Shown piece after piece: positions 46,657-57,974 of a stretch of 64,000 bases of DNA; the stretch's first letter is position 1; each line of letters starts with the position of its first letter. This DNA comes from Petrolisthes cinctipes. Taxonomy: Eukaryota > Arthropoda > Malacostraca > Decapoda > Porcellanidae. Location: contig JAWQEG010001360.1 in NCBI GenBank assembly GCA_033782935.1, positions 30,001-94,000 of the forward strand, given 5' to 3'. Made by a program: the position numbers and the translations under genes. The notes under the pieces are model-generated. The model was not told where the DNA came from. It did not search any database and was given only the letters and a program-made list of their open reading frames with translations.

Positions 46657-47340
46657 ACCAGTTTCTAGAATGAGATGCATGCATTTTGGTCTGAGCAAGA
46701 CCAAGATCCAGAGTTGAGCAAGACCATGCTAATATTAACACGCTTTTATCATCTATGGAACATGTATTGCATAATATATTACACGGCCATATAGACAATA
46801 TGAAATTTAACACTACTCACCTGATATATTGTTGTAAATTTGATTAATGATACAAATTTATCACACACAAAATATATATAATTTATTTCACAGATTATTC
46901 AGTATTATCATGTACTTATGGGATACATAAAGGAAAAGGTAATTTGTTTACACACTTTAGTGTCGTAGCAAACTGTTTTATAATTCGTAATTTATTTATT
47001 TCTTCATATTTTGCCCTTTGTCATCCTCTGCGGATATATTTCCGCATCAGTGCCGTATTCAGTCTGCATTTCCACATGAAATGCTCAGTTGCTGCTCCGT
47101 AGAGTTAATTTCCGCATAGCAGACGAAATTTCCTCACTTTGGTAAAGCTTGGTCTGACCACTGCAAAGGCTGGACCGAGACTGTGACGTCTGTTACAGTG
47201 TTACTGCCCAACACTCTTGGAAGAAAGATCCATGACGACCCGTCTGAACCCAGTTGGATTAGTTGAAATCCAGATTCCATCTCCTGAGCCATCGGCTCGA
47301 GCCTTATTAAGCTCATTCCCAATAAATACATAATTGACAG
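46657..47340. other. Unassigned interval between LINEs
   Basis: AT-rich to 47030, then moderately GC-balanced. No gene recognised. Confidence 0.4.
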
Positions 47341-47777
47341 TTAGAGGGGACTACGTCACACTATCTACGTACTTGAGTCCACTCTCACCATTGTTATACT
47401 TCCTGAATAAAACTGTGCCTAGTATTGGTAGTCTACTATACTCCTTTGAGTAGTATCGACCTCCTGACGTTACACTGACACTCGACTCTCCTTCTCAGTC
47501 TCACCCCAATCTTCCTGGAGGGAAGACGTGTTCCTGGCGCTCTGCCTGTGTTGTTGTTTGTGTTGTTGTTTGTCTTGTTTCAACGCTCTTGTTTGTGTGT
47601 TGTTGTGTTTGTGGTGTTATAGGGGTTATTTATATTTTCTATCTTTTTTTTTTGTGGTTTTGCTGTTTGTGGTATTGTTGTTTGTGGTTTATTTGTTTTA
47701 TTGTGGTTCTGTGTGTGTATGTTCGTGTGTTCGTTGTGTTCAGTTGTTCGCTTCCCATCTAGGCCTTGCCTGGCCTG

Positions 47778-49252
47778 ATGGAGAGCGCGGATTCGGATGT
47801 GGCTTCCTGCCTGGAGGCCGACTTGGCCATGTCGGAGGAGGATGAGTCTCCTATCGAGGATCACTGGCCTGAGCTGCCTTCTCGCAACCCTCCCCCCCTC
47901 TCCTCGGTCACTCCGCAGCTCAGGTTGCAGCCTTCCACCTCCTCAACCTCTACCAAGCGACCCGTTGATGCCTCGTCCGACTCCTTGCAGGATTCCGATG
48001 GTGTGGACTGTTTGCCTCCGGCTGCCAAGACTGCCAAGGGTGCTTCAGTTGTGCATGACTTACCTTCTCTGCCTCAACGTGGTGTTTCTTCCTTGTATAC
48101 CAACTCCTTGCCCTCGTCCGACCTTCCTGCTATGTCTATGCCTATGTCAAGCTGTCCTTCTCTGGGAACCCATCTACAGACACAAAGTTGCGTTGGTTTT
48201 CTGATGTCAACAGGGCCTTCCAGCTGCAGCGTGAACTGGCTGAAGTGAAGATGGCTGCTGTCACCTTCCGGTTTGTCTACATCTCTAGGAAGCGTCAGGA
48301 TATCATTGATAGAGTGAAGGCTGGTGAATTTTTGTCTCTGCCTCTCATTCTTGAAGACTCACCCGAGAGGCCTCGTAAGTTCCCCAGCTACATCCTTACC
48401 CGTTTTCCTATTGATGTTGACCCGAAACTTGCTAAGGGATACCCTGGTGTGTACTTTGCCCATCGTTTTTTCCAAGATGGTTCCCCCATTAGCCGTATTG
48501 TTGTTGTCTGGAGTCAACCTGATCCACCTCCAAATGAGATTTCCTTTGATTTCCTCCCTTGTCTTCCACCGTGTGAGGTGAGGAAACTTCATAATGACCA
48601 GCCTTGGTGCTACAGGTGCTGGGGTGTGGGGCATATCTCCCGGTACTGTTCTGCCAGGCCGAAGTGTGCATGGTGTGCTGCCGACCATGATTCCAAGACG
48701 TGTCCTGTCAGGGACGAACCATCACGTCCTGCTGCCTCCACCTCTGAGCCTTCACCTCCTGAGGATACGTCTCGATGGAAGTGTCCACGATGCCTTCAGC
48801 CAGGGGTTAACGTGTGGCATGGATGTACTCGACGTCAGGTCCAGGCTCGTGTCACTACTATTGCTCTGCCTCCACCACCGCCACCACCACCACCTCCCCA
48901 GTCTGCTCCTCCTACCAGCCCTGCCTCACCTCCAGACCTGGCCCTCCGCAAGTCTGTTGCTACCCTCATGGCACGATGTACGGCTCTCGAGAACCGCTTT
49001 TCTGCCCTTGAAGCCAGGATTGATGGGCTAGTTGCCGCGCAGGCTGCCAATGACTCCAAATTCTCCACCTTGGTCGAGGCTCAGCAGGCCATCATCTCAA
49101 CTGTCACTACCCTTACCGAAAAGATGGATACTGTTGCATCTCGCCTTGAAAAGCTTTTCGAGTCAGTCCCTTCTCCTGGTCCATCTTCTTCTCCAGGTTG
49201 CTCATCTGCCCCCACTCACCGGACTTGTACCTCCAAATACAGAGTTCGCTAG
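47778..49252 (+). pseudogene. LINE ORF1 (zinc-knuckle nucleic-acid binding protein)
   Basis: Starts at ATG 47778 and is open to about 48150, where the frame shifts; it then continues from about 48155 to TAG at 49250-49252. The N-terminal half is Ser/Pro-rich; the middle is an RRM-like or esterase-free conserved region with P-G-V-Y-F-A-H-R-F-F. Three Cys/His knuckles follow (C-YR-C-WGVG-H-ISRY-C; C-AW-C-AAD-H-DSKT-C; C-PR-C ... H-G-C), then a proline run and a heptad-like helical segment near the end that should trimerise. Expected role: binds LINE RNA to form the RNP. One frameshift inactivates it. Confidence 0.75.
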
Positions 49253-52200
49253 TGATTGCCGGCTGGATGTCATCTCCTGGAATGTATGTGGTATCACCAG
49301 TTATGCTAAGCTCACTCAACTCAAGGCCTATGTTTTTCGTCATCATCCCAGTGTTATTTTTCTCCTCCTCTCTCAGGTTATGTGCCATATGTTCATCTGG
49401 TAAGGAATGGTCTCCTGACTTACATACATAGCTCCTTGCCACATCGCCTTCTCTGTGATCCTGACATGACCTTTCAGCTATTTGAGGTTCTACCTGGGAA
49501 TGGAGTACTACAACTATGTAATGTCTATTCTGCCCCAGCTAGACTCACTCTTGAGGCACTTCCTTCTCCAACATTGCATGGTATGGTTTATATGGGAGAT
49601 TTTAATGCTTGGCATTCTAATTTGGGTGATGGTTCTGGCTCTATTAATCGTAATGGTGTTCGTTTCCTTTCATACATCCGCAAGCATCATCTGACACGCT
49701 GGGACACTGTCGGTGCCACTCATTGCTGGGGAGGTACTCTGGATTACATCCTCTCGTCTGGCCTGATAGGATCTCGGGTCCTGTGCTCCTCCGTGCCAGA
49801 CTTATTCTCTGATCATATCGCTCTTCGGTTTCATTATTCTCTAACTGCTGGGTCAAGTGCTTCAACCACTCGTTTACGTATTGCTGTGCCCCCTAAATAT
49901 TGCCCGACTTACATCTTATTCATGGCCCATGTATTCCCTACATTTGACATATCATCAGCTGAACAGTTGTACTCTGATCTTGTATCTGCTACTCATGACT
50001 TTTATAGGCTATACGTCTCCTGGCCACACCTCCAGCATCGCCATACTGCCCACTCCTGGATGCTGGATGCATGTATACAGGAGGCAAAGGAGGAGGCTGA
50101 ACATGATGGCCTATTGTTTCAAACCAACCCAACCCCTGACCTGCTTCATCGTTACCAGATGTCTAGGGACGCTTTAGTTGCCCTGCAGGAGTGTGCTCAC
50201 ACTGAGTCTTGGCAGCGGTTCACGGACAGCATCAACCAGCAAACAAGTGTGGCTTCTATGTGGCACCTCATCCGTCGGGTTGTTAAAAAGACACCGGCCA
50301 CTGCTCGTCATCACACTCCCACAGACTATGCCCAACAACTTGTCGATGCCTGGTCAGAACAATCTACCCCAGCCAGTCTACCCTTCTACATACAAGATGC
50401 ACTCGCTTCCCGTGCTGCTGTCCATCGGCTACGTCTAATGTCTGCTCTGTTACAAGATGATGACGATGATGCAGAGGAGATAACTGAGGAGGAGTTGCGC
50501 CGTGCTCTCTCTCGGGGTAGAGCTTCATCCCCTGGTGACGATGGTGTTACTTATGCTGTGCTGCGCCTACTTCAACAAGTTCCTGGGAACCCTCTACTTC
50601 GACTGTACAATCTGATGGTTGTGTACCACGAGCCTGGACCAGCAGCATAATAATACCCATCCCTAAGCCCGGCACTGCAAAGTTCAGGCATATTTCCCTG
50701 ACTTCCTGTTTTTGTAAAGTTATGGAGAGAATTTCAATTGTCTCATGTACAGACTGCAGGATCGCCTTTCTCCATGGCTGTTTGGTTTCCTTCCCCAGCG
50801 GAGCACACACCACTGCCTAGTCGACCTGTACACTCACCTTAACAGGGACAGTGTGGTGGCCTTCATTGACGTTCGAAGTGCCTTCGATGTTGCTAATAGA
50901 GACGTCATTTTGGATCAACTGGTTGACTTTGGGATAAAGGGTAATCTACTATGGTGGATTCGGGGTTACCTGAGTAACAGGACCTCCCATGTGTTTTTCA
51001 GTGGTGAGCGCAGTCCTTTGCGCAGTTTTCATCTTGGTACGCCTCAAGGGGGTGTTCTCAGCCCATTGTTATTTAATATTCTGATGCATCGGCTGCTCAC
51101 TTGTCTCCCTGATATTCCTGGAACTACAATTACGTGCTATGCTGATGATATCTGTGTTCATTCTACCTCTCCAAAGGATCTCCAGCGGTTTCTTGACTCA
51201 TTCTCTGTGGCCTCCTCTCACTGTGGCATTATTGTCTCCCCAGATAAGAGCAGAATATTCACCTGCCGCCTTCCTCAAGCTCGGCCAGTGTTTACCATTG
51301 GAGGGACTGTCATTCCCATGTGTTCCCAGTACCACTACCTGGGTGCGCCAGTCAATATTTGGCCGATTGTCCCTGCCAGACCTCAAGACCATCCCATTGT
51401 CCAGGACTTATTGGGTCGTCTCCAGCGCCGACTTACGCCACTTCAATGGCTCTCTAACAACTCCTCGGGCATCTCCATCCCAGTAGCCAGAACCATCTAT
51501 ATTGCTTTTATCCATTCAGTTGTTGATTACCTCTCCCCTGCTTTGATTCAACTACCTAGGGCTACTTTGGAAACTTTAGAAAAAATTTAGAATAGAGCAA
51601 TGAGAATAATTCTCGGCTCTCCAATGTCGACCAGGATAGTGAACATGCAGCGTGAGTTGCGTCTTCCCCCATTAATCGAGAGAATTTATTGTAATGTTAC
51701 TTGCTTCACTGTCAAGTGTTTCCATTTCCAACATATTTCACCCCATTACTCTCAGTTAGTCAGGACTTCTCTTAGACCAAACTCACCTGTCCCTCCCATA
51801 CTACCTGCTGGACGTACTCTTATAAGGTCTGTTTCCTCTATGCTCCGTAGTATTAATATAGATATAATGGTTGCAGACGCCCCCCCAGGACCCCCTCCGT
51901 GGATGCTACCAACACCTGATGTGAGCTTCACACCTACTTCCAAGTCGGAACTGCCTTCTCTATAGCGGCAGTTGGCTTTGGAACACATAGAAACAGTGAC
52001 GTCCTCCATCACAGATCCATACTTCCTCTACACCGATGGCTCATTGCAAGTGGATGGTACAGCAGGTTGCGCTGTTTTCTCACCTGACATGGAGTCACCT
52101 CCAGGGGGCTGGGTTGGCTGTCGTCTCTGTAACCACTCTAGCTCAAATTTGTGTGAACTGTATGCCATTCTGGATGATGTTAGTCTTGTTTGTCAACGTG

Positions 52201-52817
52201 GAGTGAATGCTGCCATTTTTTGTGACTCCAAACCTGCCCTTCATTCTCTCTCTATTGTTCAGCCCACACACTCTACTGTTATTCAGCAGATATTGTCGTT
52301 TTTGTCCTTATTGCGTCATCGTAACTTGACTGTCAAATTTTTATGGGTGCCATCCCATGTAGGTTTACGTCACAATGGTACAGTTGACAGACTCGCATAG
52401 GAAGCATGCCTCCTGCCTCCTCGTGGTGTTGGACGTCCTCTCTCCCTGACATGTTACCTTTCTAGAGTTCGCTCCGCTGCTCTCCTCCCTGTACGGCGAC
52501 ATAGGGATGCAGAGAGGCCCTTCAGCATCTCCATCACCCATTACGAGTCTGTCTGCCGTCACAAATATTCCTACCGTAGTCGAGGCATCATGGTTCGGAG
52601 GCACAATGTAGTCTCTGCTCGTTTGAGGCTTGGCTACCGGCCACCGTTGCAGGTTGCTGGGATGCAGGGAGAGCCTCCCTTCACTGAGTGTCGCTTGTGT
52701 CGAGCGCCTCGTGCTAACACTATAAAGCACTATTGCCTGGCCTACCCCACTGTCCGACACTTGCTGCCCCGGGGCCTGCCACTTGATGTGGTTTGTCGAC
52801 ACCTGCTGAACCATTAG
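49253..52817 (+). pseudogene. LINE ORF2: endonuclease, RT, RNase H, Cys-rich C-terminus, mutated
   Basis: Endonuclease begins with D-V-I-S-W-N-V-C-G (49268) and includes M-G-D-F-N-A-W-H and S-D-H-I-A-L. There are frameshifts near 49375, 50620 and 50735. RT: F-I-D-V-R-S-A-F-D, T-P-Q-G-G-V-L-S-P and C-Y-A-D-D-I-C (catalytic YADD, near 51137-51155). RNase H: L-Y-T-D-G-S (52027), L-C-E-L-Y-A-I, F-C-D-S-K-P-A-L, W-V-P-S-H-V-G and N-G-T-V-D. A C-x2-C/H-x4-C motif near 52690-52735 closes the protein at TAG 52815. Apart from the frameshifts, three in-frame TAG codons (51588, 51963, 52398) interrupt an otherwise conserved frame. Inactive but young-looking. Confidence 0.85.
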
Positions 52818-53029
52818 GTTCTGGAGGAACTTCTGGTGCGCCACCCTTGTTTTGGTGGATTTAAGTAGGTCATAATGTAAATAATTGTCTGTATGCTTGT
52901 GCTTCATTCTGTAATGTGTGTGTGTGTGTGTGTAGTCATTGTATTCTCATGAGTCCCGCTTACCCTTGTGTATTGTTGTCTGCCTGTTGACTGTCGCTAC
53001 GGCGCAATGAATTAAAAAAAAAAAAAAAA

Positions 53030-54402
53030 ACTCCTCTTGTACCCTGTTTGTTCTGTTCGTGAATGACTTAATCAGGCTTATAAAGGAACCGTGTCAGCCA
53101 GATGATTTTCTTCAATGGCTGCACACCTTATTACTAATGGACGATACTGTACTGTTATCCACAAGTAGACAAGCCATGGTCCAAAAAGTAGTTGTTGTAC
53201 AAGAATATTTTAAAGATTATGGGATGAAAATGAATCAGAGCAAGACTAAGTTCTTCGTAATTCACGGTGAAGTTGGTGACACCGACCCGCTGCAAGTGAA
53301 CGGACTTGTAATAAATCACTGTGATAGTTATCAATATCTAGGCTCACCCTTCACTAGCGACGGATCGGTGTCATCGGCAATTAAGATCCATGCTAAAGAG
53401 AAAATATGTCACGTCTTGAAATTTATATCTTTCCTAAAAAAGAACAATGACATTCCATTTGCAGTGAAGGGGCGGGTGTTTGACGCAGCGCTTATGTCAG
53501 CACTGTTATATGGGTGTGAATCATGGGTTGGTGGGTGCGTCAAACCAGTCGTCAAGCTGTACAACTGGGCTTTTAAATAGTTATTGGGGGTGAGGAGATC
53601 TACAACCAGTTTGGTGTGTTATGCTGAGTTAGGTTACCTGCCGCTTCCCTATATGATAAGAGTGAAACAGCATAGATTTTTTGCCAAAATGTATAGTGAC
53701 AGATTGCGCCTGGATGACAACCCGCTGATGCATGTACTTAATATTGTTAGAGCATATAGCACACCAACAGGAAGACTAATTAATGTTTTCTTATCAAGTG
53801 ATGTAACAAATAACGATGTAATTGTGGAAAATTTGCACAGGGAGATTTTACAGTCTAACTCATCAAGATGTGAAGTGTACAGAAATATTAATCCTGATAT
53901 GTTAGTGCACAAAATTTACAAGGAGAAACATAATATTAGCGCATTTAACAGTGTCTTTTACACGCTTTATAGTTTCCGGACATAATTTATGTATAGAGAA
54001 ATGGAGATGGAATAGGCGGGGCCGTGGCTGCATCCCAGTGGAGGAACGTTTGTGTACATGACATTGTGGCAACGTACAAACTGAACATCATGTAATGCAA
54101 GATTGTCCAGTATCACTACATATTAGGGATGAGTATCAGTTTAATGGTATTGGAGAGTTGTTTTCGGGTCGTTTTCCCAATGCACTTGTTTGTAAAATCA
54201 TTCATGATATTATTAAGATTGTACATATAATATATTCTTTAGGAACTGTTACTAACTTATTCTTGGTTAGGTTTGGTAATTTTGTAGACTGCAGATATAA
54301 GAACTACAAATCCCGGGTATGAATATATTTTCCTGTGTTTATTTAATATGTGTTATGTATCGTCTAGCTGTGGTCAATAAAAATTTCTATCTATCTATCT
54401 GT
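53030..54402 (+). pseudogene. 3' part of another LINE (RT palm to C-terminus)
   Basis: Begins mid-RT immediately after the preceding poly(A) run with L-F-V-N-D-L-I-R, then L-M-D-D-T-V-L-L (catalytic DD; M-D-D variant), K-T-K-F-F-V-I and Y-Q-Y-L-G. One in-frame TAG at 53578-53580; the frame then continues to TAA at 53983-53985. A C-x-C ... H-H-V-x-x-D-C-type zinc segment is recognisable in another frame around 54060-54110. Ends with AATAAAAATTTC and a (TATC)n tail at 54385-54402. Either 5'-truncated, or the target into which the upstream LINE inserted. Confidence 0.75.
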
Positions 54403-54479
54403 GTACTCTATGTAGCTTCCAAGAATTAAAGAATCATTGCTCCTATGCCTCTGTTTTATCCTGCCACACTGTTGGTGAA

Positions 54480-54815
54480 TAGTGTAATGTTGTTGGCGTA
54501 TCGTGTAATGTTGGCTGTAGTGTAATGTTGGTGAATAGTGTAATGTTGTTGGTGAATAGTGTAATGTTGTTGGTGAATGGTGTAATGTTGTTGGTGAATA
54601 TTGTAATGTTGTTAGTGAATAGTGTAATGTTGTTGGTGAATGGTGTAATGTTGTTGGTGAATAGTGTAATGTTGTTGGTGAATAGTGTAATGTTGTTGGT
54701 GAATAGTGTAATGTTGTTGGTGAATAGTGTAATGTTGTTGGTGAAAAGTGTAATGCTGTTGGTGAATAGTGTAATGTTGTTAGTGAATAGTGTAATGTTG
54801 GTGAATAGTGTAACC
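54480..54815. repeat. 21-bp minisatellite, about 16 copies
   Basis: Unit GTGTAATGTTGTTGGTGAAT plus A, repeated with few changes. Because 21 is divisible by 3, an open frame (M-L-L-V-N-S-V repeated) runs through; it has no sign of being a real gene. Confidence 0.95.
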
Positions 54816-55240
54816 TAATGTGTTTGTTCAGTGATGATTAACCTTTATACCAAATTATTATCCTTCATCAAATAAAGAGATCTGAGTGAAGCTATGCCAA
54901 GCGACGACAGGACCATTGCCGCTGATCTTATTATACCTCCTTTAACCCCTTATTATTAACATTATTATTGAAGAGTGGAATGGAAAGGTTGCGAGTATCC
55001 TCTAGTGAGCCATTGAATAGTCTGTATCACTGCTTCAAAGTGATTTTAGACCGCCACTCTTCCTTCATTGTGCTGGTGTTGCGGTGGGTGTCATAGGGTT
55101 TCGTCGAGTTCTTGCTGGCCGTGAGTTTACTCAGGAACCTGTACATATAAAATTATATAGGGATTTAAGGGGTTATAATACACTATTGGTACAGTACATT
55201 AGGGGACTTTGATTCTACCAAAGTATGTCAGAAACCTGCA
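54816..55240. other. Unassigned interval
   Basis: No gene or known repeat recognised. Confidence 0.4.
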
Positions 55241-55257
55241 CATACAGGGTGTCTCAC

Positions 55258-55626
55258 GCAGCAGGTCAGGTGATGGCGTGATCACGTGGGTGACGCTACA
55301 TACGGGAACCTGAAACAAGGAGATAAAAGGAGCGGAGCTGCACTTGTATGGCAGACTATCCAGCGAGCTACCAAAGTGGAAGGACCTGCCCTACTCGTCT
55401 CACACCAGCAGCACACGTGTTCCCACTCCGACCACACGTTGTACCTCTGCTCTACACTACTACACAAGTGACACTGCAACTATCGACTCTCCATGACGCT
55501 ACATGGCAGGCTGGCCTTCCCCATATCATATGTACTGCACTCTTGTATATTACCAATAAACTGTACCGTGTATTCTAGAGTCTGTAAACCCAGGTTGATG
55601 CATAAGGAGCTCCCTTACTGTCTCAA
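55258..55626 (+). repeat. Gypsy LTR (plus orientation), 5' part missing or diverged
   Basis: Aligns with the reverse complement of the LTR at 62674-63248 over most of its length (GCTACATACGGGAA, CACACGTGTTCCCACTC, CTACACAAG and CTGGCCTTCCC blocks). TATA-like GATAAAAGG at 55322-55330 and AATAAA at 55555-55560 are positioned as expected for LTR promoter and poly(A) signal. It ends at ...TCTCA before TTGGTGACC. Confidence 0.8.
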
Positions 55627-55910
55627 TTGGTGACCTCTGCTTTTCAACTCCATTACACGGGACAAGGTAGTATGTACATCGCATGCAAGTTCCACTACGC
55701 TACTTGCACTTCAACCTCTGCAACACTCCAACACCGACGTTCCAGCGACCCCACAACTACGCTTCAATTAACACCACCACTTCAAATATGATGACCTCTT
55801 CGCTTCGCTCCTAAGGTACACCGGTCACTTACACTTCCCTTACACATCCTGAAGTCCACGCGTTCACACTACGTCCATACGCTGTTCCTCTGATGACTGT
55901 GACTGTACCA
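55627..55910 (+). other. Gypsy leader with primer-binding-site-like TTGGTGACC
   Basis: The TGGTGACC start (55628) is the probable tRNA primer site. The following leader matches the leader of the minus-strand element at 62489-62673 and 60095 downward, and shows the uninterrupted site (around 55790-55830) where that other copy carries a LINE. Homology stops near 55910. Confidence 0.7.
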
Positions 55911-56195
55911 TTTATTAATAATAAAGACTGAAATGTTTTTAGTTGGAAGACAGAGAGAGGAACCAAACCGACAACAACAACAGCAACAGCAACTGTACTG
56001 TGAAATCTGCTCGCAGTTGCGGTCAAATACAATTAATTAATATACCAACTACATCATTTCTTTCAAGCATAATATGGTTACGAGCTTTTCAATTATCACA
56101 ATGCACTTTACTACTGCGTAATCACCACAAGCTTGTTTGCTTCCTTGTTGGCTTGCTTGCCGTGGTTTATGTTGATGTTCCTGTCGCTCAAGGAG
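55911..56195. other. Unassigned sequence between oppositely oriented LTRs
   Basis: Nothing recognised. It replaces the missing ends of both adjoining Gypsy pieces. Confidence 0.4.
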
Positions 56196-56601
56196 ATAGA
56201 CAGACTGTGGTCAGAGTAGGAACACGTGTGTTGCAGGTGTGTGTCGACGGTGGCAGGAGTAGGGCAAGACCTTTCTCTGTAGTAGCTCGCTATATAGTCT
56301 GCCTCTGAAGGCTCAGCTTCCCATTTTATCCTCTCGTTTCAGATTCCTGTATGTAGCGTGCCCCATTTGACCACTCGCATTAACTGACCTGCTGCACCCA
56401 TCTCGATTCATACCTGGAGAGAGCAGGAGGCTGGTGGCTGCACTCCCAAGACTAAGTTAAGCTGTGTCAGGGGACGGGATTAACCTACCCGTCAGATTGT
56501 GGCTTGTCTGGGGCTGGGGAGCCTACAAAGGAGCAAGGAGTGGCGTACCAGCACATGGATTTTACAAAGGAATATGGAGTGGTGCATATGGCACCACTAC
56601 A
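56196..56601 (-). repeat. Gypsy 3' LTR (minus orientation), truncated
   Basis: Starts on the minus strand with TGTAGTGGTGCCATATGC at 56601 and matches the LTR at 62674-63248 for about 400 bp. The remaining 170 bp are lost at about 56195. Adjacent to a polypurine tract at 56602-56617. Confidence 0.85.
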
Positions 56602-56617
56602 TTGCCCCCCCTTTCCC
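56602..56617 (-). promoter_or_regulatory. Polypurine tract, plus-strand primer site
   Basis: On the minus strand GGGGAAAGGGGGGGCAA immediately precedes TGTAGTGG, the LTR start. Classic position and composition for the Gypsy polypurine tract. Confidence 0.8.
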
Positions 56618-56778
56618 CAACAGAATGAATTTATTAGGGGAGAGGGGAAGGCACAATACATACAAAGTAATACATAACATAGCAAAAAAATATAATATAA
56701 AAGGAATATGTGTTGTACAGATTTGTACGGGTAATATGTGGAGTGTGAAGTGGGGAGGTTAGCTGCAAGTGATTGTGG

Positions 56779-57612
56779 TTAGTAGTAGGGACTGTGTGTG
56801 TGCTGGAGAGTGTAGAGCGGGTGTATGTCTGTGTTGTACAGGGCGGCGACATCTTTTCTCGGGCGCTGTATCGTGCGCCCCGAGCGGGAGATGAAGCCAT
56901 CAGGGACCATCACAGGTTCATCGTCCCGCCGCACCTGACGTGGCGACGGTGGTGTAGCAGGGCGAGGTGAGGGAGTGCAACGTCGAGGAGGGCTGGCGGG
57001 ACGAGGAGGCATGGCTGGTATGACGTGATGATGGGTGGCAATTCCTGTGGAAGACTAGATACACAGAGTTCAATGGGGGTAGGTGTGGGTTGGGCTAGAT
57101 GGGTCTGAGGAATAGGTTGAGAGGGTTCAGGTGTAGGGGTGGAAGTAGGAAGGAGGGGGGGATGGTGAGGTAGCAGAAGTGGTGGGAGGAGGTTCGAGTA
57201 GGTCAGGATTAGGTGAGGTGTCGTGAGGAGGGAGGGGAGGGGTGGTAGGGCTAGGGGGTGGAGGTGTGTCAGGGAGAGGGTGAGGTGGTGAAGTGGTGGG
57301 TAATGGGATGGTAGAGGAGGAAGGTGATGGCGGTTTAGGGGGTGCAGGTCGTAGGGGGGAAGGAGTTTCTGTGATAGTAGGGGGAATGGTGTGGCTGGCG
57401 CGTGATAATGCTATCATAAGTGTTGGTTTGTGTGATTTGTGTAATAGTAAGTGTGGCTCGTCGACAGTTTCTGGTGGGAATAGTAGCTCCTGAAGGTTGG
57501 TGTATGAGTCTGTTACATTTAGCATCGAATAATAAGTCATGAAATCCAAGCCCAGTATTGGTGCTTGGACATCCGCTACCATGAAAGGCCATACCACGTA
57601 CCCGTCCTTCAA
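56779..57612 (-). pseudogene. Gypsy protease end fused to Pol proline-rich tail (RT-IN deleted)
   Basis: On the minus strand, 57612-57500 encodes the end of a retropepsin (P-I-L-G-L-D-F-M). A proline/serine-rich stretch follows (57400-57130) and, in another frame, the Pol C-terminal tail with P-A-M-P-P-R-P, R-R-D-D-E-P and S-R-S-G-R-T-I-Q-R-P, ending near 56780. The tail matches the Pol end of the Gypsy at 31.9-34.6 kb. RT, RNase H and integrase, which should lie between these parts, are absent, so about 2.5-3 kb has been deleted. Non-autonomous copy. Confidence 0.7.
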
Positions 57613-57974
57613 TAGTGTGACACCCTTACTCCTGGTCCTCTACCCAGAGCAGTGTACGAGCGTGATTGCGTGGGGGCAAACCTGCAACCACAGGGGAAAG
57701 CTCTGGGGGCATAAGGGGGGGGGAGGGCACACGTGCGTGGACATGGGAAGACGTACGGTGAGCTGGGTCCGTGCGCGGTTGAGGGCGTGGCGTAATAGCG
57801 TGGGTGGCTTTGGTGAGCTGTTCGACATGTTGTAGCGCTGAGTGTGAGGAATATACAGCAGCGACGTAGGGGTGATGTAGAGGTGCAGGCAGAGAGGCGT
57901 CCTGAGTGTTCGTGGGCATGTGCATTGCCTCGAGGGTATGATGGTCGTTGTTGTAGAATCGTTGCTTCGTGGGT

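Larger units (their letters stand above)
47341..53029 (+). mobile_element. RNase H-bearing LINE with poly(A) tail, nearly full length
   Basis: Contains 5' leader, ORF1, ORF2 (endonuclease, RT, RNase H, C-terminal Cys motif), a short 3' UTR with (TG)n at 52916-52934, and an A run at 53012-53029. The start is approximate. It is interrupted by frameshifts and stops described in its ORFs. It abuts another LINE directly after the A run. Confidence 0.8.

Noticed and set aside
54480..54815. CRISPR array
   Set aside because: Repeats are directly adjacent without unique spacers, and the genome is eukaryotic.
54525..54818. Repeated heptapeptide protein M-L-L-V-N-S-V
   Set aside because: The 21-bp unit is a multiple of three, so an open frame is expected by chance.
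57127..57612. Proline-rich host protein
   Set aside because: Contiguous with a retropepsin end and homologous to the Gypsy Pol tail.
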